DNA of 15,550 nucleotides from CAYONP01 sp964405335 (GTDB taxonomy: Bacteria > Armatimonadota > UBA10988): contig CAYONP010000119.1 of assembly GCA_964405335.1 (NCBI GenBank), positions 1-15,550 of the forward strand, read 5' to 3'. Shown here in pieces: positions 1 through 6,618 of this stretch. The notes under the pieces were generated by a model, which was not told the origin of the DNA, made no database searches, and worked only from the letters and a program-made list of their open reading frames with translations. The position numbers and the translations under genes were made by a program. Numbering within the stretch: position 1 is the first letter of the stretch; every line of letters begins with the position of its first letter.

Positions 1-202
1 TGACCGTCACCTCGCCGGTCGCGACATCGACGGCAAAGTGCGCCGACCCGGGCCCGCGCGGGGTTTCGTCGACCGCACCCCCGCCGCCATCGCCACCAAC
101 GCCACCATCGCCCGGCCCCGGGCCGACCGGCCCGGCGGAGTCAGAGGAGCTACAGGCAGAGAACAGCAGCGCGAACAGACTTGCGCTGAGCAGAGCACGC
201 AT
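1..202 (-). CDS. Lipoprotein, N-terminal part (runs off left edge)
   Basis: An open frame starts at an ATG (202-200) and stays open to the left edge, giving 67 codons. The first 17 residues, MRALLSASLFALLFSAC, look like a lipoprotein signal: an Arg, a hydrophobic stretch, then a lipobox-like F-S-A-C with Cys17 as the predicted lipidated residue. A flexible Gly/Pro/Asp-rich linker follows (about residues 21-52), then the start of what may be a beta-rich domain (S-A-H-F-A-V-D-V-A-T-G). A GGAGG ribosome site lies 5-8 bases upstream. The gene begins 71 bp after the GDPD stop on the same strand, so it could be the third gene of that operon. The linker and lipid anchor suggest an envelope protein, but the functional domain lies outside the window and no specific role can be given. 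Phe at lipobox -3 is less common than Leu. Confidence 0.75.
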   Translation of the reverse strand, partial: MRALLSASLFALLFSACSSSDSAGPVGPGPGDGGVGGDGGGGAVDETPRGPGSAHFAVDVATGEVTV

Positions 203-273
203 GGATACCCTCCAGCGCCGCTCCGTCAAGGTCAGCGCTGCCGGGATCAGTATCGCCCCGGCGCGGACCGGCG

Positions 274-1014
274 TCAGGCGGCGGTTGTCGCCCGGCCGAT
301 CAGCGCCAGCAGACGCGCCGGCTGATTGGTCAAGATGCCGTCGACGCCGCAATCGATCAGCCGCCGCATCTCATCCTCGTCGTCGGCAAAGAAGGGGTGG
401 ACTTCCTGGCCGAGCGCATGGGCGCGGGCGATGAACTCCGGCGTGACCACGCGGTTGGACGGCTGCAGGATGCGGCAGCCGCGGTCGGCGCTGCGCTCGG
501 GGTAGTCGTGCTCGCCGGCCCACTCGAGCAGGCAGCGTTCGAGCCGAGGCTCGACCCGCGCCACGCGGTCGACCACCGCGGCCGAGGCGGCGATGTACGA
601 GTCCGCCAGCCGGCCGGCGCCGGCCAGTGCGGCGACCACCTCGTCGACAATGGCCTCGAGGTCGTCCGGCCCCGGGTAGAGGTTGACGTTACACACCATC
701 GGACAGGCGGCCAGCGCTTCGGTGAAGGTCGGCACCCGCTGGCCGCGGAAGCGTGGAGCGAACCAGCCACCGGCATCGAGCCCGGCGACCAGGCAGGTAG
801 TCAGCTCCCAGATCGGCCCGCTGCCGTCGGTGGTGCGGTCGATGTTCGGGTCGTGGAGGATGAACAGCCCGCCGTCGAGCGTGCGGCGGACGTCGAACTC
901 CATTCGGTCGACGCCGAGCCGGCTCGCCTCGGCGAAGGCGGCGAGCGTGTTTTCAGGGTGCGTCGCCGAGGCGCCGCGGTGAGCGGTGACCTGAAACGTC
1001 GCCGAGTCGATCAT
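274..1014 (-). CDS. Glycerophosphodiester phosphodiesterase family protein (GDPD)
   Basis: A 246-residue protein of the GDPD family (TIM barrel), which hydrolyses glycerophosphodiesters to glycerol-3-phosphate and an alcohol. Visible motifs are A-H-R-G (residues 11-14), H-P-E-N-T (19-23), E-F-D-V (39-42) and L-H-D (53-55), which supply the two catalytic histidines (His12, His54) and the metal ligands Glu39 and Asp41. The C-terminal G-V-D-G-I-L-T-N-Q-P block (about 223-232) is also typical. The usual I-E-I-K strand carrying a third acidic metal ligand appears here as V-N-L-Y (110-113), so that Glu is probably Asn111. No signal peptide is visible, so it is likely cytoplasmic. Its ATG overlaps the sulfatase stop (ATGA, 1011-1014), which indicates translational coupling. 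The fold call is firm. The substrate is unknown and the altered site may change activity. Confidence 0.92.
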   Translation of the reverse strand: MIDSATFQVTAHRGASATHPENTLAAFAEASRLGVDRMEFDVRRTLDGGLFILHDPNIDRTTDGSGPIWELTTCLVAGLDAGGWFAPRFRGQRVPTFTEALAACPMVCNVNLYPGPDDLEAIVDEVVAALAGAGRLADSYIAASAAVVDRVARVEPRLERCLLEWAGEHDYPERSADRGCRILQPSNRVVTPEFIARAHALGQEVHPFFADDEDEMRRLIDCGVDGILTNQPARLLALIGRATTAA

Positions 1015-2543
1015 GCGCCGGCTCCGAAGATGGTCGCCACGGCCGGATCGCCGAGCTGCGTCATGTGCTCGCGCAGGCGGCGGCTGAGCGTCTCGCGCTG
1101 CTCGGCATGGTGCGGGTCGTCGGCCAGGTTGCGGACCTCGCCGGGGTCGTCGGCCAGGTGATAGAGCTCACGGTAGCCGTGGCCATAGAGGCAGAGCTTC
1201 CAGTCGCCGGTGTGGATCATCCGCCCGGTGCCCGGCCGCGTGGGGTCGCCGCGCTCGCCGAACACCGGCCAGCGCTCGCCGCCGCGTTCGATGGCCCGGC
1301 GCAGGCTCGAGCCGTGGGCGTCGGCCAGCGGGGCGAGGCCGAGGTAGTCGAGGATGGTCGGCGCCAGGTCAATGCTCGAGCAGGCCGAGGTGCAGGTCCG
1401 GCCATGGGCGATCTGCCCGGGCAGCCGGAGCAGCAGGGGCACGCGGCTGATCTCGTCGTAGAAGCCTGGCATCGACTTGCCCATCATGCCGTGCGCCGCC
1501 TGCATGTCGCCGTGGTCGCTGGTGAACACGACCATCGTGCGCTCGGCCAGGCCGAGGCGGTCGAGGGCGTCGAGCAGCCGGCCGGCGAGGTGGTCCATGA
1601 ACGAGACCTGGGCGTAGTAGCAGCGCAGGTATTCGCGCACGCCCTCGTCGCCGAGGAGGTGGACCATGCGCGCCGGCTGCGAGTTTTGCCAGGCCGCGGG
1701 GCGGTCGCTCCAGCTCGACGGGAAGGCAAACTGGCTCGGGTGGTAGAGGTCATAGAACGGCGCCGGCGCGGTCCAGTAGGCGTGCGGCGGACCGACCGAC
1801 CAGCCGATGGCGAAGGGCTCGTCGCGGTGGCCCTCGAGCAGCCCGAGGCAATGGTCGGTGAGCACCGACTCGTAGTGATACTCTGGTTTCCTGGCCGACC
1901 GGCCGATGATGCTCAGATCCTGCGGGCTGCGCTGCGTTTCGCCCGACCAGAGGCGGTGCATGGCGGCCAGGTGCGGCGTGAAGTAGACCTCGCCGATGCG
2001 CTCCTCGCCGGGCCGGGGCGGGTCGAGGCCGGCCTCGCCGGCGGCCCGCCGGCGCTGGCTGACCTGTTGCCGCGGCAGTTCGACATCGTCGCGGCCGGTG
2101 GCGAAGCAGCTCAGCTCATGCGGATTGCCGAGGTGCCACTTGCCCAGCCAGTGGCAGGCATAGCCGGCGTCGGCGAGCTGGTGGAACATGGTCCGGGTCG
2201 AGTCGGTCAGCCGCCGCTCGTCGGTGCAGCGGCCCTCGGCGCCGGTGATGTTCTCGTTCACGCCGACGCTGTGCGGGTAACGACCGGTGGCCAGTGCGGC
2301 ACGAGTGGGCGAGCAGTACGGTGTCGGGCAGAAAGCGTTGTCGAACCGCACGCCGCCGGCGGCTAGCCGGTCGAGGTGCGGTGTCTGCACGATGGGATTA
2401 CCCATGCAGCCGAGCACACCATGATGGTGTTGGTCGGTGATCAGGAAGAGCAGATTGGTCGGCCGGTCGCCGGCGTGCAGCCGCGTCGCGGCGGCCGCCG
2501 CGGCGGTGCCGACGAGCAGGCCGCGGCGTGACAATCGGGGCAT
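1011..2543 (-). CDS. Tat-exported formylglycine-dependent sulfatase
   Basis: A 510-residue type I sulfatase that removes sulfate esters, probably from polysaccharides or other organics outside the cytoplasm. It begins with a twin-arginine signal (S-R-R-G-L-L at residues 5-10, an Ala-rich core, likely cleavage after L-H-A24). The active-site signature C-S-P-T-R (77-81) has Cys77 as the residue converted to formylglycine. Other conserved sites are T-D-Q (36-38), G-K-W-H-L-G (133-138), P-P-H (252-254), S-D-H-G (342-345) and Lys356. I place the start at the ATG at 2543 because GGAGG lies 6 bases upstream and the Tat motif follows directly. A longer GTG start at 2579 would put 12 Arg-rich residues before the signal and lacks a clear ribosome site. 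Length is normal for the family. It is first in an operon with the GDPD gene and divergent from the gene at 2618. Formylglycine generation needs a maturase not seen here. The substrate cannot be read from sequence. Confidence 0.95.
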   Translation of the reverse strand: MPRLSRRGLLVGTAAAAAATRLHAGDRPTNLLFLITDQHHHGVLGCMGNPIVQTPHLDRLAAGGVRFDNAFCPTPYCSPTRAALATGRYPHSVGVNENITGAEGRCTDERRLTDSTRTMFHQLADAGYACHWLGKWHLGNPHELSCFATGRDDVELPRQQVSQRRRAAGEAGLDPPRPGEERIGEVYFTPHLAAMHRLWSGETQRSPQDLSIIGRSARKPEYHYESVLTDHCLGLLEGHRDEPFAIGWSVGPPHAYWTAPAPFYDLYHPSQFAFPSSWSDRPAAWQNSQPARMVHLLGDEGVREYLRCYYAQVSFMDHLAGRLLDALDRLGLAERTMVVFTSDHGDMQAAHGMMGKSMPGFYDEISRVPLLLRLPGQIAHGRTCTSACSSIDLAPTILDYLGLAPLADAHGSSLRRAIERGGERWPVFGERGDPTRPGTGRMIHTGDWKLCLYGHGYRELYHLADDPGEVRNLADDPHHAEQRETLSRRLREHMTQLGDPAVATIFGAGA

Positions 2544-2617
2544 CGCTCGCCTCCGGCAGCCCGATTGGCCGCGCGCCACTGCCGGCCTTCCTCGACCGGA
2601 TTGGAGCGGAGTGGGCG
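2544..2617. promoter_or_regulatory. Divergent intergenic region, sulfatase versus beta-sandwich cluster
   Basis: A 74-bp gap separates the sulfatase start (minus) from the first paralogue start (plus), so both transcription units must start from promoters in or overlapping this gap. It holds GGAGG for the sulfatase at one end and GGAG (2608-2611) for the plus-strand gene at the other. I could not recognise a convincing -35/-10 pair. The promoter role is inferred from gene orientation only. Confidence 0.45.
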
Positions 2618-3589
2618 ATGCGTCACTGGACCTGGATCGTGCCGCTGGTGCTGGTTGCCGGGGCGGTGGCCGAGCGCTGGCACCACGACCGGGTGACCCG
2701 TGCCGAGGCGGCCGAGACGCGACGCGCCGAGCAGGCGCGACGCGCGAGCGTGGTCGGCCGATTGACCTTGACCGCGCCGTATGCGGGCGGCCTGCAGGCG
2801 CGGCTCGACCTGACCGGCATCGAGCCGAAGCGGCGCGTGCGGCGGTTCGGCTCCCGGCCCGACGGCACGTTCCAACTCGACAATCTCGAACCGGGCCGCT
2901 ACAACCTGCAGGCGGTCTGGTATCGCACCAACGCTCCGACCGACCTGGTCGCCGTGCCGCTGCTCGCGCTGGACATCCCGCCCGGGGCCACCCTGCGCGG
3001 CATCGAGATGATGGTCACCACGGGCGTGGTGGTGCGCGGTCACACGATTAGCGACGACCACCACCTCGGCGTCGCCGGCTGTGGCATCGAGGCGCGGCTG
3101 GAGCCGGTGGCCGAGGGCGTCCTGTTCGGCGCGCTGGCGTCCGATCACGGAGCGTTCGAGTTCAGGGTGCCGGCCGGCTTCCGCTACCGGGTCCGTGCCC
3201 GGCGGCCGCAGTTCGGACAACTGATCACGACCAACCCTGACCGGCCGGAGCGACCGCCGTTCGACGCCGAGTGGATCGACCTCGACCTGACCACGCCGCC
3301 GCCGACCGCCGAGGTCGAGCTGCCGATGCACTATGGCGAGCACGTCGCCGGCCAGGTGGTCGACGCCGGAGGTCGTCCGGTGGCCGGCGCCCTGGTCTCG
3401 GCGCGGCAGGCGCCGGCCTATCGCCCGCCGGCGGTGCGCACCGATGCCGACGGCCGTTTCATCGTGGTTGGATTCTTGCCGTCCGAAGCCGAGCTGGTGG
3501 CGGAGCACAATGGCCTGCGCGCGGTCCTGCCCGGCGTGGTGGTGCCGGCCGAGCAGCCGGTCAACCTGCGCCTCAAGGCCGAGGGGTGA
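2618..3589 (+). CDS. Membrane-anchored protein with three carboxypeptidase-regulatory-like domains (paralogue 1)
   Basis: A 323-residue protein of unknown function. An N-terminal hydrophobic segment (about residues 6-18, W-I-V-P-L-V-L-V-A-G-A-V-A) is followed by a charged, Arg/Glu/Ala-rich stretch (19-43) that may be helical. Three beta-sandwich domains of the CarboxypepD_reg/Ig-like kind follow at about 45-133, 136-225 and 242-323. Each carries the family hallmark D-G-x-F followed by a turn such as L-x-P-G-x-Y: D-G-T-F-Q-L-D-N-L-E-P-G-R-Y at 82-95, H-G-A-F-E-F-R-V-P-A-G at 177-187, and D-A-D-G-R-F at 276-281. The third has the classic G-x-V-x-D-A-x-G-R-P-V-A-G-A repeat start. The ATG at 2618 is preferred over an upstream in-frame start because GGAG sits 6 bases before it and the hydrophobic segment follows at once. 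Its stop overlaps the next paralogue. No enzymatic motif is visible, so it is probably an envelope structural or binding protein. Confidence 0.85.
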   Translation: MRHWTWIVPLVLVAGAVAERWHHDRVTRAEAAETRRAEQARRASVVGRLTLTAPYAGGLQARLDLTGIEPKRRVRRFGSRPDGTFQLDNLEPGRYNLQAVWYRTNAPTDLVAVPLLALDIPPGATLRGIEMMVTTGVVVRGHTISDDHHLGVAGCGIEARLEPVAEGVLFGALASDHGAFEFRVPAGFRYRVRARRPQFGQLITTNPDRPERPPFDAEWIDLDLTTPPPTAEVELPMHYGEHVAGQVVDAGGRPVAGALVSARQAPAYRPPAVRTDADGRFIVVGFLPSEAELVAEHNGLRAVLPGVVVPAEQPVNLRLKAEG

Positions 3590-4542
3590 GGCACCTGACC
3601 TGGCTGGCGCCGCTCGCCGTGATCGCCGCGTCGGCGGCGCTGCTGGCCCGCGGGCCTCGCGGCGGCGGGTCGAGTTCGCACCCGGTCCTGGGCCGACTGG
3701 CCGGACGGTTGCTCGACGCACCGCCCGACGCCCTGGCCGCGGCCGAGTTGGTTGCCCTGCCGAGTGAACCGCCGGGCGAGAGCTACACCACGCGGCTTGC
3801 CGGCGACGGCTCATTCGCGCTGGAGGTTCGGCCGGGCCGCTACCACCTGCAGGTGCGCGCCCACGCGCCGCGGCGCGAACTGGATTGGGTCGCCGCGCCG
3901 CTGTTCGGCCTGCCGGTGGCGGCCGGCGAGTCGGTCGACGACCTTGATCTGGTCGCCCGCGGCGGTGTGGTGGTGCAGGGCCGGGTCACCGTCGGCGAGA
4001 CCGGCCTGCCGCTGGCCGGTGCCTTCGTGGTGGCCCAGATTGCCTATGAGCCCGCGGCGATGACCTGGTTCTGCGCCGCCGGCGACGACGGCCGCTACCG
4101 GCTGCACCTACCGGCCGGGTATGACTACCGGCTCGCCGCTCACCCGGCCTGGCTGGCCGAGGCGGTGGCGGCGCGCAGCCCCGATCGGTCGCGGGTGATC
4201 CGACCGGCCATCCACACCGCCGTGGCGGTGCTCGACCTGACCGGCCGCTCCGCCGCGCTCGCCCGGCAGGACTTCGACGTCACCTGCGGCCGCCACCTGG
4301 TCGCTCGGCTGCAGGGTGCCGACGGGCCGGTCGCCGGCCTGGCCGTCGCCGGCCGGCAGGCGTACGATCCCGTGTCGCGCCGGGCGGTGACCGACGCCGA
4401 CGGCCGGTTCGCACTGATCGGGCTCATGCAGCAACCGGTGAGGCTGCGGGTCGGCGACCGTGAGACGGTACTCGAGCTGCCGCGGTGGCACGGCGCGGAG
4501 GTCGAGCTGCGGCTCGACGCCGGCCTGCGGATCGCGGAGTGA
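3586..4542 (+). CDS. Membrane-anchored protein with three carboxypeptidase-regulatory-like domains (paralogue 2)
   Basis: A 318-residue paralogue of its neighbours. I start it at the GTG at 3586, which overlaps the previous stop as GTGA (3586-3589). The resulting N-terminus, M-R-H-L-T-W-L-A-P, matches M-R-H-W-T-W-I-V-P of paralogue 1. The frame stays open far upstream, but that part is an Arg-rich shadow of gene 1. A hydrophobic anchor spans about residues 5-21. Beta-sandwich domains lie at about 35-110, 113-190 and 230-318, with D-G-S-F (74-77) plus R-P-G-R-Y (82-86), D-D-G-R-Y (167-171) plus L-P-A-G-Y (175-179), and D-A-D-G-R-F (270-275). An AAGG run about 7 bases before the GTG may act as ribosome site, though the overlap itself suggests reinitiation from gene 1. 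No catalytic motif is seen. The role is unknown, presumably the same as its paralogues. Confidence 0.82.
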   Translation: MRHLTWLAPLAVIAASAALLARGPRGGGSSSHPVLGRLAGRLLDAPPDALAAAELVALPSEPPGESYTTRLAGDGSFALEVRPGRYHLQVRAHAPRRELDWVAAPLFGLPVAAGESVDDLDLVARGGVVVQGRVTVGETGLPLAGAFVVAQIAYEPAAMTWFCAAGDDGRYRLHLPAGYDYRLAAHPAWLAEAVAARSPDRSRVIRPAIHTAVAVLDLTGRSAALARQDFDVTCGRHLVARLQGADGPVAGLAVAGRQAYDPVSRRAVTDADGRFALIGLMQQPVRLRVGDRETVLELPRWHGAEVELRLDAGLRIAE

Positions 4543-4546
4543 GCCG

Positions 4547-5500
4547 ATGAGGTTTGTTGCCTGGCTGGCCGCCTGCCTGGTCTTGGCCGCCGCCTACGGT
4601 CTGCTGATCGCCTTCGACGGCGGCAAGCCGGCTCCGGACGAGGATCCGGGCATCGGCTTCGCCGTCGTGTCGGGCCGGCTGCGCGTCGGTGACGGCCTGC
4701 AGCGGCCGGCCGGCCGGGTGGTGGCCACCCTCCACGGCGTGGCCGGCGGCCTGCCGTTCGTCATGTCGGTGCAGCCCGAGCCCGGCGGTGAGTTTCGCCT
4801 CGGCGGCATGCCGCGCGGGCACTACACGGTGCACTTCGACCCGCCCGCCGGCGACGGCTGGACCAGCGTGCCCATCACGCCGGTCGACGCCACGCGGGAC
4901 AGCATTCGCGGCCTGACGCTCGAGCTCGTCGTCGGGCTGGTGATCGACGGCCGGGTCGTCTCGGCGGGCGGCGAGCCGGTGCCGGATGCGCGGGTGGCCG
5001 CCCTGATCGAGGGCGACCCGGCGCGCGTCCACTGGCCGGCCTCGTGCGCCGCCGACGGCCGGTTCACGCTCCGCCTGCCGGCGCAACGCAGCTATCGGCT
5101 GATCGTCACGCAGGCGCCGCCGCCATACGTGGCCACCGGCAACGAGCTGCTGCCGATCAAGCTCGACACCGCCGCCCCGGCGCCGGTCGAGCTATCGGTG
5201 CCGCTGGGCACCCCTGTCACCGGCCGCGTCGTCGAGGAGGATGGCACGCCGGTCGAGGGTGTCGAGGTGTTCACCGTCACGCCGCCGGGGATCACGCTGC
5301 AGTCGGCGCACAGCGGGGCCGATGGGACGTTTCGGCTCGAGGGCGTGACGCCGGGAGCGCATGAGGTCTCGGCGGTCAAGGACGGTCGGCGCGGCGGCGC
5401 CGATGTCGGGCCGGCCGCCGCGCGCGAGCCGGTGACCATTGTGCTCAGCCCCGAGCGACTGAGCGACCAGCGGTACCAGCCAGGAGCCGATTCGCCGTGA
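4547..5500 (+). CDS. Membrane-anchored protein with three carboxypeptidase-regulatory-like domains (paralogue 3)
   Basis: A 317-residue third paralogue, starting 4 bp after the previous stop at an ATG with GGAG 7 bases upstream. The N-terminus M-R-F-V-A-W-L-A-A-C resembles those of the other two copies, and the hydrophobic anchor runs over about residues 4-22. Cys10 lies inside the hydrophobic run and is not a good lipobox. Beta-sandwich domains occupy about 38-110, 115-190 and 215-302, with G-G-E-F (80-83) plus M-P-R-G-H-Y, A-D-G-R-F (169-173), and G-A-D-G-T-F (257-262) plus V-T-P-G-A-H. The third has the family-typical G-R-V-V-E-E-D-G-T-P-V-E-G-V. The tail (303-317) is short and polar. It closes a three-gene plus-strand operon and ends 16 bp from the convergent zinc-motif membrane protein gene. 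Function is unknown. Surface or periplasmic scaffolding is a reasonable guess. Confidence 0.85.
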   Translation: MRFVAWLAACLVLAAAYGLLIAFDGGKPAPDEDPGIGFAVVSGRLRVGDGLQRPAGRVVATLHGVAGGLPFVMSVQPEPGGEFRLGGMPRGHYTVHFDPPAGDGWTSVPITPVDATRDSIRGLTLELVVGLVIDGRVVSAGGEPVPDARVAALIEGDPARVHWPASCAADGRFTLRLPAQRSYRLIVTQAPPPYVATGNELLPIKLDTAAPAPVELSVPLGTPVTGRVVEEDGTPVEGVEVFTVTPPGITLQSAHSGADGTFRLEGVTPGAHEVSAVKDGRRGGADVGPAAAREPVTIVLSPERLSDQRYQPGADSP

Positions 5501-5516
5501 TCGCCTTCACCCGCGC

Positions 5517-6578
5517 TCACATCCGCTCGCGAATGGCATCGATCAGCCCGAAGTGGTCGCTCATGTCGGGTCCGAAGGTGACCAGCCCGCGGGTGGTGCG
5601 CAGGATCAGCACGGCCCGGCCGAACGAGTCTCTCCACTCCCGAAACGAGACGCCCAGCGAGCTCTGGCCCGGGTGGTAGCCGCCGCCGTAGCGGCTCCAT
5701 CCGCTGGCGGCGTCGCCGGCGCCCCAGATGGCGCGCGAGCCGAGGTCGAACACCGCGCCCGAGCAGATGCTGTCCCAGGGAAAGAAGCGCCGGCGGAACA
5801 GGTAGCGGACCAGGATGCCGTCGCTGCGCAGCTCGACCGCCAGCTTGCGATTCAGCCAGCGCAGGGCAAACAGAGCCAGCAGCACCAGCGCGACCGGCGC
5901 CTTCCAGCCGTCGGGCAGTTCGGCGATCTTGCCGTGCCGGCCATGCACACCGCCGATGGTGATTGCCAGCAGGTAGACGTAGAGCGCCAGCTCGCCGATG
6001 AGGTAGCCGAGCCGGAGTCGGTGGACGGCGGTCACCTCGACCTCGCGCCGGGGCCGCGGCGGCTGTAGCTCGGCGCCGCAGGCCTGGCAGTGCAGCCGCA
6101 GCTCGGGATTGGCCGCGCCGCACTCGGGGCAGCACCGGCTGGCGACCAGCCCGACGGCGACGGCGGCCTCGGCCTGGTGGTCGCCGGCGCGCGGGCGCAG
6201 GTCGCGCGGCAGCGTGGCGGCCAGCGCGCTCAGTTCGCCCTCGTCAAACCAGATGCCGCCGCAGCCGCGGCAGCCGTCGAGCTCGACCCCCGGCGCGTGT
6301 GGGAAGGTGAACCGCTCGAGGTCACCGCGGCAGTTCGGGCAGCGTCGCCGCCCGGCCGCCGCGCCGCCGGCCAGGCCGGCGGTGAACTCGGCTTCGAGGG
6401 CGGTCAGCGGCTCGCCCTCGATGCGCGTCGCGGCGGTCAGCTCCCGGCCGTCGAACCAGCATCCGCCGCAGGTATCGCAGCCGTCGAGCTCGAGCTCACC
6501 AAGCTGCCAGCCGCGGAGGTCGGCGTCACAGCCGGGGCAGCGCTTGAGCGTTTGGCGCAGCGGGTCGAACTCGGCCAT
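5517..6578 (-). CDS. Membrane protein with two zf-TFIIB motifs, a zinc ribbon and a C-terminal PH-like region
   Basis: A 353-residue protein of unknown function. Residues 14-47 and 80-116 are two zf-TFIIB-type motifs: C-P-x-C, then C-x-x-C-G-G-x-W-F-D-x-x-E-L, with Cys 14/17/34/37 and 80/83/103/106. A third zinc ribbon uses Cys 150/153/164/167. Two hydrophobic helices follow (about 189-210 and 227-241), joined by a short loop, then a C-terminal region (about 245-350) containing S-D-G-I-L-V, F-P-W-D-S-I and a final helix, which resembles a bacterial PH-like domain. If the helices form a hairpin, both soluble ends face the same side, probably the cytoplasm. The start ATG has GGAGG 5 bases upstream. 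It lies 40 bp after the kinase gene on the same strand and is likely co-transcribed, so it could be a kinase target or partner. The zinc motifs are certain. The PH-like call is tentative. Confidence 0.85.
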   Translation of the reverse strand: MAEFDPLRQTLKRCPGCDADLRGWQLGELELDGCDTCGGCWFDGRELTAATRIEGEPLTALEAEFTAGLAGGAAAGRRRCPNCRGDLERFTFPHAPGVELDGCRGCGGIWFDEGELSALAATLPRDLRPRAGDHQAEAAVAVGLVASRCCPECGAANPELRLHCQACGAELQPPRPRREVEVTAVHRLRLGYLIGELALYVYLLAITIGGVHGRHGKIAELPDGWKAPVALVLLALFALRWLNRKLAVELRSDGILVRYLFRRRFFPWDSICSGAVFDLGSRAIWGAGDAASGWSRYGGGYHPGQSSLGVSFREWRDSFGRAVLILRTTRGLVTFGPDMSDHFGLIDAIRERM

Positions 6579-6618
6579 GGCCGCCTCCAGGTGGACTACC
6601 CGCCGGCCGGGCGGTTGT

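Noticed and set aside
1065..2366. Plus-strand open frame (433 codons) opposite the sulfatase
   Set aside because: Antisense shadow of a gene with intact sulfatase motifs. No ribosome site or domain signal.
3271..3585. N-terminal extension of paralogue 2
   Set aside because: The extra 105 residues are Arg/Gly-rich and overlap the last domain of paralogue 1. The GTG at 3586 gives a start matching its paralogues.
5501..5516. Terminator between the convergent genes ending at 5500 and 5517
   Set aside because: Only 16 bp, with no inverted repeat or T-run that I could see. Termination must rely on sequences inside the genes or on Rho.
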